From positions 546,072 through 610,071 of the forward strand of contig AYMW01000003.1 in the NCBI GenBank assembly GCA_000496475.1: a stretch of DNA of 64,000 nt. Reading direction: 5' to 3'. Shown here piece after piece: positions 34,207 through 44,152 of the stretch. Under the pieces are notes generated by a model. It was not told the DNA's origin, did not search any database, and worked only from the letters and a program-made list of their open reading frames with translations. Numbering within the stretch: the stretch's first letter is position 1; each line of letters begins with the position of its first letter. Source of the DNA: Betaproteobacteria bacterium MOLA814 (GTDB lineage: Bacteria; Pseudomonadota; Gammaproteobacteria; Burkholderiales; Burkholderiaceae_C). The position numbers and the translations under genes are program-made.

Positions 34207-34935
34207 ATGGTGGCTGCAGTTGCTTTATATGAATCTGTTCAATTGAACAACCGAGATGACTTAATCGTTGCCCATATGGGCATGGTCAAGCGCGTTGCGT
34301 TGCACCTCAAAGCACGGCTACCACCTTTTATGGAAGTAGATGAGTTGGTGCAAGTTGGCATGCTGGGGTTGATCGAAGCAGCACGTGGCTTTGATGTGTC
34401 TAAAGGCATTGAGTTTGAAAACTACGCCTACAGCCGTGTACGCGGTGCCATTATTGATGAAGTGAGACGTTTGTCTGCTTTGCCACGCTCTGCTGTGAGT
34501 TTCAACAAACAACACAGTGCAGCGACCCAAGTGTTGGCCTCTGAGCTGGGGCGAACGCCTACACAGGCAGAGATGGCGCAACACATGGGCATGGAGATGA
34601 ATGACTTCCAAAAGGAGCGCGGACATGCCAAGCGTTTTGAAACCTACTCGATGGAGGTGGTCAACGACGAGGTGATGAACATGGCGGGCGAGACACATCG
34701 ACAACCTGAAGCGATTGTTGAGCACAACCAGTTCATGGGCGCAGTGACCCACGCTATTGAAGACTTACCTGAGCGCGAGCAACTGATCATGCAGCTGTAC
34801 TACGTTGAAGAACTTAATTTAAAAGAAATTGGCGAGGTGTTGGAGGTGAGCGAGTCTAGGGTCAGCCAGATATTAACCGCCACTGTCAAAAAACTACGCA
34901 CCTCACTTAACATAACTGGCAACTCTACAAGCTAG
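34207..34935 (+). CDS. fliA: Flagellar sigma factor FliA (sigma-28)
   Basis: Alternative sigma factor for late flagellar genes. The 242 residues show sigma region 2 (VDELVQVGMLGLIEAARGFD, FENYAYSRVRGAIIDEVRRL), region 3 (LASELGRTPTQAEMAQHMGM) and region 4 (LPEREQLIMQLYYVEELNLK, IGEVLEVSESRVSQI). It starts two bases after the flhG stop codon, so it should be made with the sigma-54-driven flhA transcript. Matching promoters lie at flgM, flgP and fliS. FlgM is its anti-sigma factor. Confidence 0.97.
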   Translation: MVAAVALYESVQLNNRDDLIVAHMGMVKRVALHLKARLPPFMEVDELVQVGMLGLIEAARGFDVSKGIEFENYAYSRVRGAIIDEVRRLSALPRSAVSFNKQHSAATQVLASELGRTPTQAEMAQHMGMEMNDFQKERGHAKRFETYSMEVVNDEVMNMAGETHRQPEAIVEHNQFMGAVTHAIEDLPEREQLIMQLYYVEELNLKEIGEVLEVSESRVSQILTATVKKLRTSLNITGNSTS

Positions 34936-35009
34936 TTTATGAGCCTAAACTACCACGCAGCATGTTGATTGATACGCGCGTACAAGCTGCTCATGGGGCA
35001 CTTGCCAAG

Positions 35010-35040
35010 CCTCACACTGATGTTGATGTGTGAGGTTGTT
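35010..35040 (+). terminator. Possible terminator after fliA
   Basis: CCTCACAC, a ten-base loop, and GTGTGAGG form a perfect eight-base stem, followed by TTGTTT. The tail is only partly T-rich, so termination may be incomplete. It separates fliA from the unknown membrane protein gene. Confidence 0.5.
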
Positions 35041-35101
35041 TGATTGAACTGTTTAAGCGGTTGGTGTGAGTCTTGTTTGCCTTGTTTAGGAGTCTGCTTC
35101 T

Positions 35102-35806
35102 ATGGATAACTTGTTTATTTACTTAATAATTTTAGTTATTTTGGCTATTGTTGTTGTTTTGATTTACCTGGTCGACAAGGTCAATGCCATTGAAGGGCGC
35201 GGCACCGTCGGTGAGTTGGCCTCCCAAGCGGCGGCCCTCATAACCAGTGCCCCATCGTTGGACAACGGGTTCAATGGCTTGTCTGGCAAGAAGCTGTGGG
35301 ATACCGCTTGTGGAAAGGCAGAACCGCCACTGGGCATACCTGAACTTGAATCGTTTCGCAAACGTTATGAACCTATTTTGAACAAGCACATTTTGGGCTT
35401 GATTGAAGATGGTGGACATGATGCTGCTGGGGGCACCTCGCGCTCGCCACAAGCGACTCGAAACATCAGCACCTTGCGGGCAAACGTCGAGTCTTGGCTA
35501 CCGCCTCAACATGTCAGTGCGTTGTACAAGGCTGGGTATGAGGCGGCCTCCAACCCTGCAGATGTACCCCGTATTGCACAGGGCCTAGATGAAACCTGCA
35601 CGACCTTGTACGCGCGCTGTGACATTGACATTGGCCTGCCCTACTCACAACGCGTGTTCAATGACGCCAGCAGCAACAATGGTGGCGACTCTGGGGCCAG
35701 TGCCGCAATGCTACTCGAAGGCCCCCACGCTGATCCAGCACAGAACGGTGTTGCCGATGCTGGCGCACAGGCCGGCGATTTTGAGGTGGACCCCGTTTCC
35801 CGCTAA
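35102..35806 (+). CDS. Unknown membrane-anchored protein between fliA and fliS
   Basis: Not recognised. The 234 residues start with a strongly hydrophobic helix (about 3-25, NLFIYLIILVILAIVVVLIY). A globular part follows, with GKKLWDTACGKAEPPLGIPE near 60-80 and LRANVESWLPPQHVSALYKA near 123-142. The tail is polar, with Asn, Gly, Ala and Asp. Cysteines occur in TACG, DETCTTLYARCD. AGGAG lies nine bases before the ATG. It has no FliD or FliT features. A flagellar role is suggested only by position. Confidence 0.75.
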   Translation: MDNLFIYLIILVILAIVVVLIYLVDKVNAIEGRGTVGELASQAAALITSAPSLDNGFNGLSGKKLWDTACGKAEPPLGIPELESFRKRYEPILNKHILGLIEDGGHDAAGGTSRSPQATRNISTLRANVESWLPPQHVSALYKAGYEAASNPADVPRIAQGLDETCTTLYARCDIDIGLPYSQRVFNDASSNNGGDSGASAAMLLEGPHADPAQNGVADAGAQAGDFEVDPVSR

Positions 35807-35844
35807 TGAACTCAAGATCGACGCACCTATTGCGCTCATTGCGC

Positions 35845-35871
35845 TAAAGTTTGTTTTCGCACAGCCGATTC
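35845..35871 (+). promoter_or_regulatory. Sigma-28 (FliA) promoter for fliS
   Basis: TAAAGTTT-N11-GCCGATTC matches the FliA consensus at all eight -35 bases and six of eight -10 bases. It lies 41 bases before the fliS start, after the stop of the unknown gene, so fliS can be transcribed on its own. Confidence 0.9.
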
Positions 35872-35912
35872 ACTAGTTGTCCGGAGTTAGGACTTAACTG
35901 GAGATTTCAAAC

Positions 35913-36344
35913 ATGCGAATCAATCACAAAGCGTTAGAGAGTTACGGTGCCGTCAAGGTTGTGACGGGCGTATCGGGCGCTAACAGCGTGCAACTGATTC
36001 AAATGCTGTTTGATGGCCTTTTAGAGAGCTTGTCCACAGCCAAGGGACATATCACACACAAAGACATTGTTGAGAAGTCTAAAGCCCTGTCACGCGCCGG
36101 TCGAATCATACTGGGCCTCCAAAATGCCTTAGATTTTGAAAAAGGGGGCGAACTTGCCACCAACCTCAACGAGTTGTACACGTATGTGACACGTCGGGTA
36201 CTACATGCCAACATGCACAACGACTTGGCTGCAATTGATGAGGTGTACGGACTCATGAGTGAAATTCGTCAAGCATGGGAAACAGTGCCTGCATTGGTGT
36301 CTCCTGCACAATCGTCAATGCAACGCCCTATGTACGCAAATTAA
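35913..36344 (+). CDS. fliS: Flagellin export chaperone FliS
   Basis: Cytosolic chaperone of flagellin. The 143 residues form the FliS helical bundle, with VQLIQMLFDGLLESLSTAKG, SKALSRAGRIILGLQNALDF and ELATNLNELYTYVTRRVLHA. GGAG lies nine bases before the ATG. fliS usually follows fliD, but here it stands alone behind its own FliA promoter, with no fliD or fliT nearby. Confidence 0.95.
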   Translation: MRINHKALESYGAVKVVTGVSGANSVQLIQMLFDGLLESLSTAKGHITHKDIVEKSKALSRAGRIILGLQNALDFEKGGELATNLNELYTYVTRRVLHANMHNDLAAIDEVYGLMSEIRQAWETVPALVSPAQSSMQRPMYAN

Positions 36345-37155
36345 TCTGATCTCGATACCCAGCACTGTCTTGTCTACTGCGTCGGTTTGCGCAGTCTCTG
36401 TACACCTAGGCTACACAACGACGTTGCGTGGCAACACTTGCTCACAACAGGTGTTGTTTAAACCACTGAATGCTGGCGATCGGTAAGATTGGAACGGTAT
36501 AGCTGTCATTTACCCTTGCAAATGGAACGATGACCACTTAATTCGTTGGTTTGCTGCCTGATATGACCAAAGACCAGCACGCACTGTGTTTGTAAATTTG
36601 CGTTCGCCCCAAGCGATGCTGCGCTGAAAATTACTCACCAATACTGCGACGCCTGCATTGATGCTGCAACCAGGCGCGCTGGCTGACGCTCGCTTCTTAC
36701 CAATCTAGCCGACAAGGCCACAGCAACTCAACGACAGCCTACGCTGGGTACCGCAGCATCATGCTGTCCGATACAGACTTGTACAGCAGCACAACGCAGC
36801 TAGAAGCAGCTGTGGTGTTGGTATGAAACACGTGGCATCAATGGTGTGCTGGGGATTGCAGTCAAGCGCAATCAGAACAGATTGAGACTGGGTATGTCAG
36901 CAGACCTATACGCCTGAACTGGCGTTGGAGTAGTCCCAGTTTACGGGCGGTTTGTCCATCTCGACTGATGGTACACATCACTGATGAACCACAAATGATG
37001 TTGAATGAAAACACCTGCGAGTCATCAATGAACTTGCATGACGCCTCACGCGTCTACATTTAAGAGATAGGCGGCTTGCCGGACAGGTTGCACAACCTTT
37101 ACCGGTTGTTTCAATTCATGGTTAGACACCATCAATCTCACAAACTTCAAGCTAC
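36345..37155. other. Long intergenic region without a recognisable gene
   Basis: About 810 bases between fliS and the terminator of the ribosomal/tRNA unit. All six frames have many stops. A hairpin ACTGCG-N8-CGCAGT at 36376-36395 could end the fliS transcript. Short inverted repeats such as GTTGC-GTG-GCAAC occur near 36423. It may contain the relics of a lost gene or an undetected small RNA, but nothing can be named. Confidence 0.5.
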
Positions 37156-37182
37156 AAAAAAACCCACTATCAGTGGGCTTTT
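37156..37182 (-). terminator. Terminator of the rplQ-tRNA transcript
   Basis: On the minus strand: AAAAG, CCCACT-GAT-AGTGGG, then seven T. A strong rho-independent terminator about 50 bases beyond the tRNA 3' end. The plus-strand tail (CTTTT) gives weaker activity in the other direction. Confidence 0.9.
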
Positions 37183-37189
37183 AAGTAAA

Positions 37190-37221
37190 TTAAAGTAAAT
37201 TAGTTTGCACTAATTACTTTA
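37190..37221 (-). repeat. Hairpin between the tRNA 3' end and the terminator
   Basis: TAAAGTAAATTAG-TTTGCA-CTAATTACTTTA forms a twelve-base stem with a single bulged A. It begins just after the tRNA CCA end on the minus strand. It may guide 3' trimming of the tRNA precursor. Confidence 0.5.
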
Positions 37222-37227
37222 CATAGT

Positions 37228-37304
<77 letters not shown>

Positions 37305-37326
37305 TCAAGCTAGTATTCTAGCACGC

Positions 37327-37719
37327 TTATTCAGCGATACCGTCTGTATTTTCAGTTTTATCTGCTTGATCCACCAATTGGACCAACGCCATAGGTGCGT
37401 TGTCGCCATCGCGAAAACCCATCTTCAAAATGCGCGTGTAACCACCTGGACGTGCTGCAAAACGTGGGCCCAGTTCGTTGAACAATTTCACCACGACATC
37501 ACGGTCGCGTAAGCGATCGAATGCCAAACGGCGATTCGCCAACGAAGGCTTTTTAGCAAGTGTGATCATGGGTTCGACCACACGGCGCAAAGTCTTTGCT
37601 TTAGGCAATGTTGTCTTGATGGTTTCATGCGTGAGCAACGAATTCATCATGTTGCGCAACATAGCAAGTCGGTGACTGCTGGTGCGATTGAGTTTACGTA
37701 AACCGTGTCCGTGACGCAT
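37327..37719 (-). CDS. rplQ: 50S ribosomal protein L17
   Basis: Large-subunit protein, last gene of the alpha operon. The 130 residues start [20 protein letters not shown], the family signature, and continue with [20 protein letters not shown] and [21 protein letters not shown] short polar C-terminal tail follows. It is 85 bases after rpoA. The initiator tRNA follows 22 bases downstream and may share its transcript. Confidence 0.98.
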   Translation of the reverse strand: MRHGHGLRKLNRTSSHRLAMLRNMMNSLLTHETIKTTLPKAKTLRRVVEPMITLAKKPSLANRRLAFDRLRDRDVVVKLFNELGPRFAARPGGYTRILKMGFRDGDNAPMALVQLVDQADKTENTDGIAE

Positions 37720-37804
37720 TTTATTTTCCTTTGCGTGTTATTGCGCCAGCCGTATCAGGTACTGGTGCAGACTGCATCGATCACAAGACCGAAGCGAATA
37801 TTTA

Positions 37805-38797
37805 TTAGTGCTTGTCCAAACCGGCAGGTGGCCAGTTATCGAGTTTTGCGCCTAAGTTTAGGCCACGCGACATCAACACTTCTTTGATTTCATTGAGTGA
37901 TTTACGACCTAAGTTTGGTGTCTTTAGCAACTCGTTTTCTGAGCGCTGGATCAAATCGCCAATGTAGTAGATGTTCTCGGCCTTCAAGCAATTCGCGGAG
38001 CGTACTGTCAACTCAAGTTCGTCAACTGGACGCAACAGTATTGGATCGAATGCAGAGCCGCTGGAATCTGAACCGCCGGCACCCACATCGAGACCACCAA
38101 CACCGCCTTCAAGTTGCGCAAACGAGGCAAGTTGATCAACCAAAATTTTGGCAGATGCACGAACCGCATCTTCCGGCGCAATCGCACCATTGGTTTCAAT
38201 CTCAATGACCAGCTTGTCTAAATCAGTACGCTGTTCAACACGCGCACTTTCAACCGTGTAACTGACTCGGCTGATGGGTGAAAAGGATGCATCTAAAACG
38301 ATCCTACCAATTGAACGCAATTGATCGTCGTAGCGACGCATAGACCCTGGTACGTAACCACGGCCTTTTTCAACCTTGATCTGCATGTCTAACTTGGCAC
38401 CAGCACTCAACGTCGCAATGACATGGTCTGGGTTGATGATGGTGACATCGTGAGGCGTTTGTATATCCGCAGCTGTGACAACACCTTCGCCATCTTTACG
38501 CAAACTGAGCGTGACTTCATCACGGCTTTCTAGCTTGAAAACAACCCCTTTGAGGTTGAGCAACAAGTTAACAACATCCTCTTGAACACCGTCAATCGTC
38601 GAATACTCGTGCACAACTCCGGCAATCGTAACCTCGGTCGGCGCATGGCCAACCATAGACGACAAAAGAATACGTCGCAGTGCATTGCCAAGAGTGTGAC
38701 CGTAACCACGCTCAAAAGGCTCCAAGGTCACCTTGGCGCGGTTGGGACCATCGGCCTCAACATGAATAGACTTTGGCTTTAGCAATAGATTTAACAT
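37805..38797 (-). CDS. rpoA: RNA polymerase alpha subunit
   Basis: Assembly platform of RNA polymerase. The 330-residue length is typical. The N-terminal domain has [20 protein letters not shown] near residues 28-47. The C-terminal domain, which binds UP elements and activators, has [20 protein letters not shown] and [20 protein letters not shown]. It lies between rpsD and rplQ, and a strong hairpin at 38852-38880 separates it from rpsD. Confidence 0.99.
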   Translation of the reverse strand: MLNLLLKPKSIHVEADGPNRAKVTLEPFERGYGHTLGNALRRILLSSMVGHAPTEVTIAGVVHEYSTIDGVQEDVVNLLLNLKGVVFKLESRDEVTLSLRKDGEGVVTAADIQTPHDVTIINPDHVIATLSAGAKLDMQIKVEKGRGYVPGSMRRYDDQLRSIGRIVLDASFSPISRVSYTVESARVEQRTDLDKLVIEIETNGAIAPEDAVRASAKILVDQLASFAQLEGGVGGLDVGAGGSDSSGSAFDPILLRPVDELELTVRSANCLKAENIYYIGDLIQRSENELLKTPNLGRKSLNEIKEVLMSRGLNLGAKLDNWPPAGLDKH

Positions 38798-38851
38798 AGA
38801 ACTTCCTTCAATACCCTCGGTTCGTTACACCGATAAGGCCGACGAAGTGAT

Positions 38852-38880
38852 CCCGCACAAACGTATGCGCGTTGTGCGGG
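38852..38880 (-). repeat. Strong hairpin between rpsD and rpoA
   Basis: CCCGCACAA, an eleven-base loop, and TTGTGCGGG form a perfect nine-base stem in the 101-base gap. There is no T-tract on the minus strand after it, so it looks more like an RNA-stability or processing element than a terminator. Confidence 0.6.
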
Positions 38881-38898
38881 GGCTTGGGAATCAGGGAA

Positions 38899-39522
38899 TT
38901 AACGTGAATACAATTCAACAATCAACGACTCGTTGACGTCACCAGCAAACTCATCGCGGTCTGGGAATTTCTTAAACACGCCTTGTAACTTATCACCAGC
39001 AACTTCAACCCAAGCTGGGAAGCCAGCAGACTTTGCCAGCTCTAAAGCTTCTAAAATTCTGACCTGTGCTTTTGATTTTTCGCGCACAGCAATCACATCA
39101 GCAGCTTTGACCAAGTAGGAAGGAATGTTGACGGATTGACCGTTGACAGTCATTGCTTTGTGCGATACCAATTGACGGGCTTCAGCACGGGTTGACGCAA
39201 AGCCCATACGGAACACAACGTTGTCTAAGCGTGACTCAAGCAATGTCAATAGATTTGCACCCGTGTTACCACGGCGACGATCTGCTTCTGCAAAATAACG
39301 GCGAAACTGACGCTCCAACACACCATACATACGTTTGACTTTTTGCTTTTCACGCAACTGCAAACCATAGTCTGATGTACGCTGACCTGAAGTACGACCG
39401 TGTTGGCCAGGTTTCGAGTCGAATTTAACCTTGTCAGCAAAAGAGCGACGCGCACTCTTTAACAACAAGTCAGTGCCTTCACGGCGTGAAAGTTTGGCTT
39501 TTGGGCCTAGGTAACGTGCCAC
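38899..39522 (-). CDS. rpsD: 30S ribosomal protein S4
   Basis: Primary 16S rRNA-binding protein and, in enterobacteria, the regulator of the alpha operon. The 207 residues start [20 protein letters not shown]. They include [20 protein letters not shown] and the S4 RNA-binding domain [20 protein letters not shown] with [14 protein letters not shown]. It lacks the N-terminal zinc cysteines of the C+ form. Hairpins occur both before and after this gene. Confidence 0.98.
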   Translation of the reverse strand: MARYLGPKAKLSRREGTDLLLKSARRSFADKVKFDSKPGQHGRTSGQRTSDYGLQLREKQKVKRMYGVLERQFRRYFAEADRRRGNTGANLLTLLESRLDNVVFRMGFASTRAEARQLVSHKAMTVNGQSVNIPSYLVKAADVIAVREKSKAQVRILEALELAKSAGFPAWVEVAGDKLQGVFKKFPDRDEFAGDVNESLIVELYSR

Positions 39523-39615
39523 AGTGTGTCCTTTGGTAATCTGCTACCAAGGCCGTTGGGCATCTCGGTAGGAGCTGCCAACAATATGTTAGCAGCGGTG
39601 GGCTTCAAAACGAAA

Positions 39616-39637
39616 AGGTGCTTCAACGGAAGCACCT
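39616..39637 (-). terminator. Attenuator-like hairpin between rpsK and rpsD
   Basis: On the minus strand: AGGTGCTTC-CGTT-GAAGCACCT followed by TTTCGTTTT. A perfect nine-base stem with a four-base loop and a T-rich tail, inside the alpha operon. It would be expected to reduce transcription into rpsD-rpoA-rplQ or to mark an RNA-processing site. Confidence 0.6.
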
Positions 39638-39671
39638 CTTGGGGAAAGCGTTTTACAACTAATCGCTAGGA

Positions 39672-40076
39672 TTAGATGCGACGACGCTTTTGTGGACGAC
39701 AACCGTTGTGCGGTATTGGCGTCACATCTGCAATTGAGTTGATGCGTATGCCCAATGCGCCTAATGCACGCACTGAAGACTCACGACCAGGGCCTGGGCC
39801 CTTGATTTCAACATCGAGATTCTTGATACCTTGTTCAATGGCTGCGCGACCTGCCACCTCAGAAGCAACTTGAGCTGCAAATGGTGTGGATTTACGTGAA
39901 CCCTTGAAACCTTGACCACCGGATGACGCCCAAGACAACGCATTGCCCTGACGATCGGTGATCGTGATGATGGTGTTGTTGAACGACGCGTGAACGTGTG
40001 CGATACCGTCGGCAATATTCTTGCGGACTTTCTTGCGCACACGAGCTGCTGCGCCGCTATTGGGTGACTTAGCCAT
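39672..40076 (-). CDS. rpsK: 30S ribosomal protein S11
   Basis: Small-subunit platform protein. The 134 residues include [40 protein letters not shown] and the end [16 protein letters not shown], all hallmarks of S11. It follows rpsM by 20 bases. The 149-base gap to rpsD, which holds a strong hairpin, is the widest inside this operon. Confidence 0.98.
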   Translation of the reverse strand: MAKSPNSGAAARVRKKVRKNIADGIAHVHASFNNTIITITDRQGNALSWASSGGQGFKGSRKSTPFAAQVASEVAGRAAIEQGIKNLDVEIKGPGPGRESSVRALGALGIRINSIADVTPIPHNGCRPQKRRRI

Positions 40077-40096
40077 ATATTACTTCCAGATCCGGG

Positions 40097-40462
40097 TTAC
40101 TTCTTGAGCGACAGTGCTGCCTTACGCGGACCTTTACGGGTACGGGCATTGGTTTTTGTACGCTGGCCGCGCATTGGCAGACCACGGCGATGACGGAAAC
40201 CACGGTAGCAACCAATGTCCATCAAACGCTTGATGTTCATAGTTACTTCGCGGCGCAAATCACCTTCAATGGTGATTTTGCCAACCTCTTCGCGCAACTT
40301 TTCAACATCGCTGTCGTCCAAGTCTTTGATCTTTTTGTCGTAAGCGATGGCGCAAGCCTCGCACAACTGGCGCGCACGCGTGCGGCCAATGCCAAAAATT
40401 GCCGTCAAGCCGATTTCAGCGTGCTTGTGGGGCGGAATATTAATACCTGCAATACGTGCCAT
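40097..40462 (-). CDS. rpsM: 30S ribosomal protein S13
   Basis: Small-subunit head protein contacting the P-site tRNA and L5. The 121 residues begin [20 protein letters not shown]. They include [18 protein letters not shown] and the signature region [20 protein letters not shown]. Its place after rpmJ is canonical. Confidence 0.98.
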   Translation of the reverse strand: MARIAGINIPPHKHAEIGLTAIFGIGRTRARQLCEACAIAYDKKIKDLDDSDVEKLREEVGKITIEGDLRREVTMNIKRLMDIGCYRGFRHRRGLPMRGQRTKTNARTRKGPRKAALSLKK

Positions 40463-40482
40463 AGTGGTCCTCTAAACTTCTA

Positions 40483-40596
40483 TTAGCCTTGACGTTGCTT
40501 GTGGCGTGGATCAGAACAGATCACACGCACAACACCGTGGCGTCGAACAATTTTACAGTTGCGGCACAATTTCTTGACCGAAGCCGAAACTCTCAT
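40483..40596 (-). CDS. rpmJ: 50S ribosomal protein L36
   Basis: The 37-residue protein begins [20 protein letters not shown]. It has the zinc ribbon Cys11, Cys14, Cys27 and His32, so it is the zinc-binding form. The ATG at 40596 is preceded by TAGGAGTTAAAA, a good ribosome site. It lies between secY and rpsM. The infA gene, often found between secY and rpmJ in related bacteria, is absent here. Confidence 0.95.
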   Translation of the reverse strand: MRVSASVKKLCRNCKIVRRHGVVRVICSDPRHKQRQG

Positions 40597-40698
40597 TTTT
40601 AACTCCTAGTAAAAGGCAACCCTCTTTACAAGGGCGAATTAAGTCACAAAGGTTGTAGCACTCGCTACGAAAGGGAAATCAGCAAGCTGATTCACCGC

Positions 40699-42018
40699 TT
40701 AAACCCCCATAGATCCTTTGAAATTTGCTTTTTTAAGCAGCGAATCGTACTGTTGACTCATCATGTAATTTTGAACCTGAGACATAAAGTCCATGGTCAC
40801 AACCACAATAATCAACAACGACGTTCCACCGAAGTAAAAAGGCACGTTGTATTTCAAAATCAAAAATTCAGGCAACAAACACACGAATGTGATGTACATG
40901 GCGCCCACCATGGTCAGGCGCAATAAAATCTTATCTATATACCGAGCAGTTTGATCGCCTGGGCGAATACCCGGAACGAAACCACCACTCTTCTTCAAGT
41001 TATCGGCTGTTTCACGGCTATTGAATACCAAGGCTGTGTAGAAAAAGCAGAAGAAAATAATTGCTGCAGCATACATACCAACATAAACTGGCTGGCCAGG
41101 TGCCAAGGCAGCTGAAATGTCACGTAACCACAACATCGAATCACCAGTTGCGAACCAACTCACAACCGTTGCTGGCAACAAAATGATGCTGCTCGCAAAA
41201 ATGGGGGGAATCACACCTGCCATGTTCAACTTCAGCGGCAAATGCGAGCTTTGTCCACCATACACACGATTTCCTACTTGACGCCTGGCGTAGTTGACCA
41301 AAATCTTGCGTTGACCGCGTTCAATGAACACAACCAGGTAAGTTACAGCCAACACAACAAGAACAATCAAAATCGCAACGATTGGACTCATACTGCCGCT
41401 GCTTATGAGTGAACCGAATCCACCCAAAGCGCTTGGCAAACCAGCCGCAATACCACCAAATATCAATATCGAAATACCATTGCCCAAGCCACGTTCGGTG
41501 ATCTGCTCACCCAACCACATGAGGAACAAGGTGCCAGCCGTCAAACTGATCACAGTTGAGAAACGGAAGCCAAACCCCGGCTCCATCACCAAGCCTGCCG
41601 TGCCTTCAAGCGCCAACGATATACCGAATGATTGAAAAACTGCCAATCCCAAGGTACCGTAACGCGTGAATTGCGTTATTTTCCGCCGCCCAGCTTCGCC
41701 CTCTTTCTTCATCTGTTCAAACGCGGGGACCACGTAAGTCATCAATTGCATGATGATCGATGCAGAAATGTAGGGCATGATGCCCAAGGCGAAAACAGTA
41801 AAGCGGGACAAGGCGCCGCCGGAAAACATATTGAACAAACTCAATATACCGCCGCTTTGACCTTTGAACAACTGCTGCAACTGAACGGGATCAATACCTG
41901 GAACAGGTATGTGTGCACCAATGCGGTACACCACCAACGCCAGTAGCAAAAACACCAGACGACGACGCAAGTCGCCCATACTAGAGCTTTTGTTGTTCGA
42001 TGCAGGTGTTGTTACCAC
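40699..42018 (-). CDS. secY: Protein translocase subunit SecY
   Basis: Channel subunit of the Sec translocon. The 439 residues have ten membrane helices. Conserved stretches include [20 protein letters not shown] at the N-terminus, [20 protein letters not shown] and [20 protein letters not shown]. The start appears to be a GTG at 42018 with GGA about eight bases upstream; an ATG at 41979 is a less likely alternative. It is 21 bases after rplO. The 102-base gap to rpmJ contains a perfect AATCAGC-AA-GCTGATT repeat at 40677-40692. Confidence 0.98.
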   Translation of the reverse strand: MVTTPASNNKSSSMGDLRRRLVFLLLALVVYRIGAHIPVPGIDPVQLQQLFKGQSGGILSLFNMFSGGALSRFTVFALGIMPYISASIIMQLMTYVVPAFEQMKKEGEAGRRKITQFTRYGTLGLAVFQSFGISLALEGTAGLVMEPGFGFRFSTVISLTAGTLFLMWLGEQITERGLGNGISILIFGGIAAGLPSALGGFGSLISSGSMSPIVAILIVLVVLAVTYLVVFIERGQRKILVNYARRQVGNRVYGGQSSHLPLKLNMAGVIPPIFASSIILLPATVVSWFATGDSMLWLRDISAALAPGQPVYVGMYAAAIIFFCFFYTALVFNSRETADNLKKSGGFVPGIRPGDQTARYIDKILLRLTMVGAMYITFVCLLPEFLILKYNVPFYFGGTSLLIIVVVTMDFMSQVQNYMMSQQYDSLLKKANFKGSMGV

Positions 42019-42039
42019 AGCTTCAATCCAATGTTGCTA

Positions 42040-42477
42040 TTAAGATGCTTGAACACTGCCACCGGCAGCTTCAATTGCAAGCTTGGCGCCAGCCGTAGCT
42101 TTAATATTCTTTAAGGTCACTGCGCGGGTCAAATCTCCGGTCATAACAACTTTCACGTTGCGAACCAGCTGACCGACCAAACGAGCTTGCTTCAACACCA
42201 ACAAGTCAACCTCTGCCATATTCAGTGCAGACAAGTCAGACAAGTTGATTTCACCATTGAGTGCCACAGCTCGTGATTTAAAACCACGCTTAGGCAAACG
42301 ACGGTGCATAGGCATTTGACCGCCCTCGAAACCCACGCGGTGGAAACCACCTGTGCGTGACTTTTGACCTTTATGGCCGCGACCTGCAGTTTTGCCCAAA
42401 CCTGAGCCAATGCCGCGACCGACGCGGCGACGTGCATGCTTAGCGCCTGCACTTGGTTTAATAGTATTCAGTTCCAT
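42040..42477 (-). CDS. rplO: 50S ribosomal protein L15
   Basis: Late-assembly large-subunit protein. From the ATG at 42477 (GGAG six bases upstream) it has 145 residues. It begins [20 protein letters not shown] and continues with [18 protein letters not shown] and [18 protein letters not shown]. Upstream ATGs at 42480 and 42489 are too close to or before the ribosome site. It follows rpmD within the spc operon. Confidence 0.97.
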   Translation of the reverse strand: MELNTIKPSAGAKHARRRVGRGIGSGLGKTAGRGHKGQKSRTGGFHRVGFEGGQMPMHRRLPKRGFKSRAVALNGEINLSDLSALNMAEVDLLVLKQARLVGQLVRNVKVVMTGDLTRAVTLKNIKATAGAKLAIEAAGGSVQAS

Positions 42478-42489
42478 CATTGACTCCAA

Positions 42490-42672
42490 TTACAGAACCT
42501 TAACCAGGTAACTGACTTTATTGATCATGCCGCGCACAGCCGGCGTGTCTTCCAACTCGCGGGTGCTGTTTATCTTGCGCAAACCCAAACCACGAATCGT
42601 GGCGCGGTGGTCAGCTTTACAACCAATTGGGCTGCGAAACAGCTGAACGGTCACTCTTTTTTCGGTGCTCAT
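42490..42672 (-). CDS. rpmD: 50S ribosomal protein L30
   Basis: A 60-residue large-subunit protein with [20 protein letters not shown] and [20 protein letters not shown], the family signature. It lies nine bases after rpsE and just before rplO, the usual spc order. Confidence 0.97.
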   Translation of the reverse strand: MSTEKRVTVQLFRSPIGCKADHRATIRGLGLRKINSTRELEDTPAVRGMINKVSYLVKVL

Positions 42673-42681
42673 GGCTAGTCC

Positions 42682-43200
42682 TTAGTTGAATATATCTTCA
42701 ATAGACTTGCCACGCTTGGCTGCTACTGATGAAGGAGACGACAGGTTTTTGAGGGCGTTGATGGTTGCACGCACCAAGTTGTATGGGTTGCTTGACCCGT
42801 GGCTTTTGGCAACCACGTCTGTCACGCCAACCACCTCGAACACTGCACGCATTGGACCGCCAGCAATAATACCGGTACCTTTGGAAGCGGGAAGCAACAT
42901 CACTTTGGCTGCACCATGTGAACCGTAAACTTCATGGTGAACGGTACCGCCTTTCAACTGGGCTTTTACCAAGTTGCGACGTGCTTCATCCATTGATTTT
43001 TGCACTGACACTGGCACTTCACGCGCCTTGCCTTTACCCATACCAACCTTGCCTTCGCCGTCACCGACTACTGACAATGCCGCGAAACCCAGAATACGTC
43101 CGCCCTTGACTACTTTAGTCACGCGGTTAATTGCGATCATTTTCTCGCGCAGTCCGTCTTCTGGGGCGTCTTTTTTAGCTGCTGCTGTGAATTTTGCCAT
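42682..43200 (-). CDS. rpsE: 30S ribosomal protein S5
   Basis: Small-subunit protein of the decoding-accuracy region. The 172 residues include [40 protein letters not shown] and [20 protein letters not shown]. An N-terminal Lys/Ala extension precedes the conserved start. It lies between rplR and rpmD. Confidence 0.98.
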   Translation of the reverse strand: MAKFTAAAKKDAPEDGLREKMIAINRVTKVVKGGRILGFAALSVVGDGEGKVGMGKGKAREVPVSVQKSMDEARRNLVKAQLKGGTVHHEVYGSHGAAKVMLLPASKGTGIIAGGPMRAVFEVVGVTDVVAKSHGSSNPYNLVRATINALKNLSSPSSVAAKRGKSIEDIFN

Positions 43201-43218
43201 TATGTTTTCCCGTCCTGA

Positions 43219-43584
43219 TCAGAACTGCAAACCAGCTTCGCGGGCAGCTTCAGCTAAAGCTTTCACACGACCGTGGTAGGCGAAGCCTGAACGATCAAAT
43301 GCTACTTGCTCTACGCCAGCTGCTTTGGCACGTTCGGCAATACGCTTGCCAATAATGCCTGCTGCAGCGACGTTGCCGCCTTTGCCTGCGCCGCCAATTT
43401 GGCTGCGAATTTCAGCTTCTGCAGTTGATGCAGAGGCCAACACTTTTGTGCCACAACCAGATATAACGCTGGCGTAGATGTGTAAATTGGTGCGATGGAC
43501 TGACAAGCGGACTACGCCCTGCTTGGCAATGCGTACACGGGTTTGACCCGCACGACGCGCACGCTGTTCCTTTTTGGTCAACAT
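43219..43584 (-). CDS. rplR: 50S ribosomal protein L18
   Basis: 5S rRNA-binding protein of 121 residues. It starts [20 protein letters not shown], contains [20 protein letters not shown] and ends with [20 protein letters not shown]. It lies 11 bases after rplF and 18 before rpsE. Confidence 0.98.
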   Translation of the reverse strand: MLTKKEQRARRAGQTRVRIAKQGVVRLSVHRTNLHIYASVISGCGTKVLASASTAEAEIRSQIGGAGKGGNVAAAGIIGKRIAERAKAAGVEQVAFDRSGFAYHGRVKALAEAAREAGLQF

Positions 43585-43595
43585 GATCTTGGTCC

Positions 43596-44129
43596 TTATT
43601 TCTTCTTGGTCTCTTTGATCACTATGCGCTCATCCGAATACCGGATGCCCTTGCCTTTGTAAGGCTCGGGTGGGCGCGTAGAACGCACCTCAGCAGCAAT
43701 CTGACCAACACGCTGACGATCAGCGCCTTTGATCAATATCTCGGTCGGCGCTGGCGTTTCAACAGTAATGCCTTCAGGCATTACAAAATCGACGGGGTGC
43801 GAGAAACCAATCTGCATGTTTAGCTTTGAACCTTGTGCTACCGCTTTAAAACCCACGCCTACTAGCATGAGTTTCTTTTCGAAACCTTTGGTCACACCAT
43901 TTACCATGTTGTTTACCAACTGGCGCATGGTGCCGGACATGGCGTTGGCAGCAGTAGATTCATCTACTGGTACGAACGTCATATGCCCGTCATGGCTTTC
44001 AATTTTCACTAGGGCGTTGAGGTTTTGCTCCAACGCTCCCAAGCTGCCTTTGACCGTAATACGGTCTGCGCCGATGACTACATCCACACCTGGTGGGATG
44101 GCAACTGGCATTTTTGCGACTCGCGACAT
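43596..44129 (-). CDS. rplF: 50S ribosomal protein L6
   Basis: Large-subunit protein near the factor-binding site. The 177 residues begin [20 protein letters not shown]. They include [20 protein letters not shown] and the C-terminal signature [24 protein letters not shown] lies seven bases before the ATG. Canonical order after rpsH. Confidence 0.98.
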   Translation of the reverse strand: MSRVAKMPVAIPPGVDVVIGADRITVKGSLGALEQNLNALVKIESHDGHMTFVPVDESTAANAMSGTMRQLVNNMVNGVTKGFEKKLMLVGVGFKAVAQGSKLNMQIGFSHPVDFVMPEGITVETPAPTEILIKGADRQRVGQIAAEVRSTRPPEPYKGKGIRYSDERIVIKETKKK

Positions 44130-44152
44130 GTGTTACTCCTTGGTGTGTACAG

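Noticed and set aside
35062..35077. Sigma-54-like TGGTGTG-N4-TTGT before the unknown gene at 35102
   Set aside because: The invariant GC at -12 is GT. Kept only as a weak hint.
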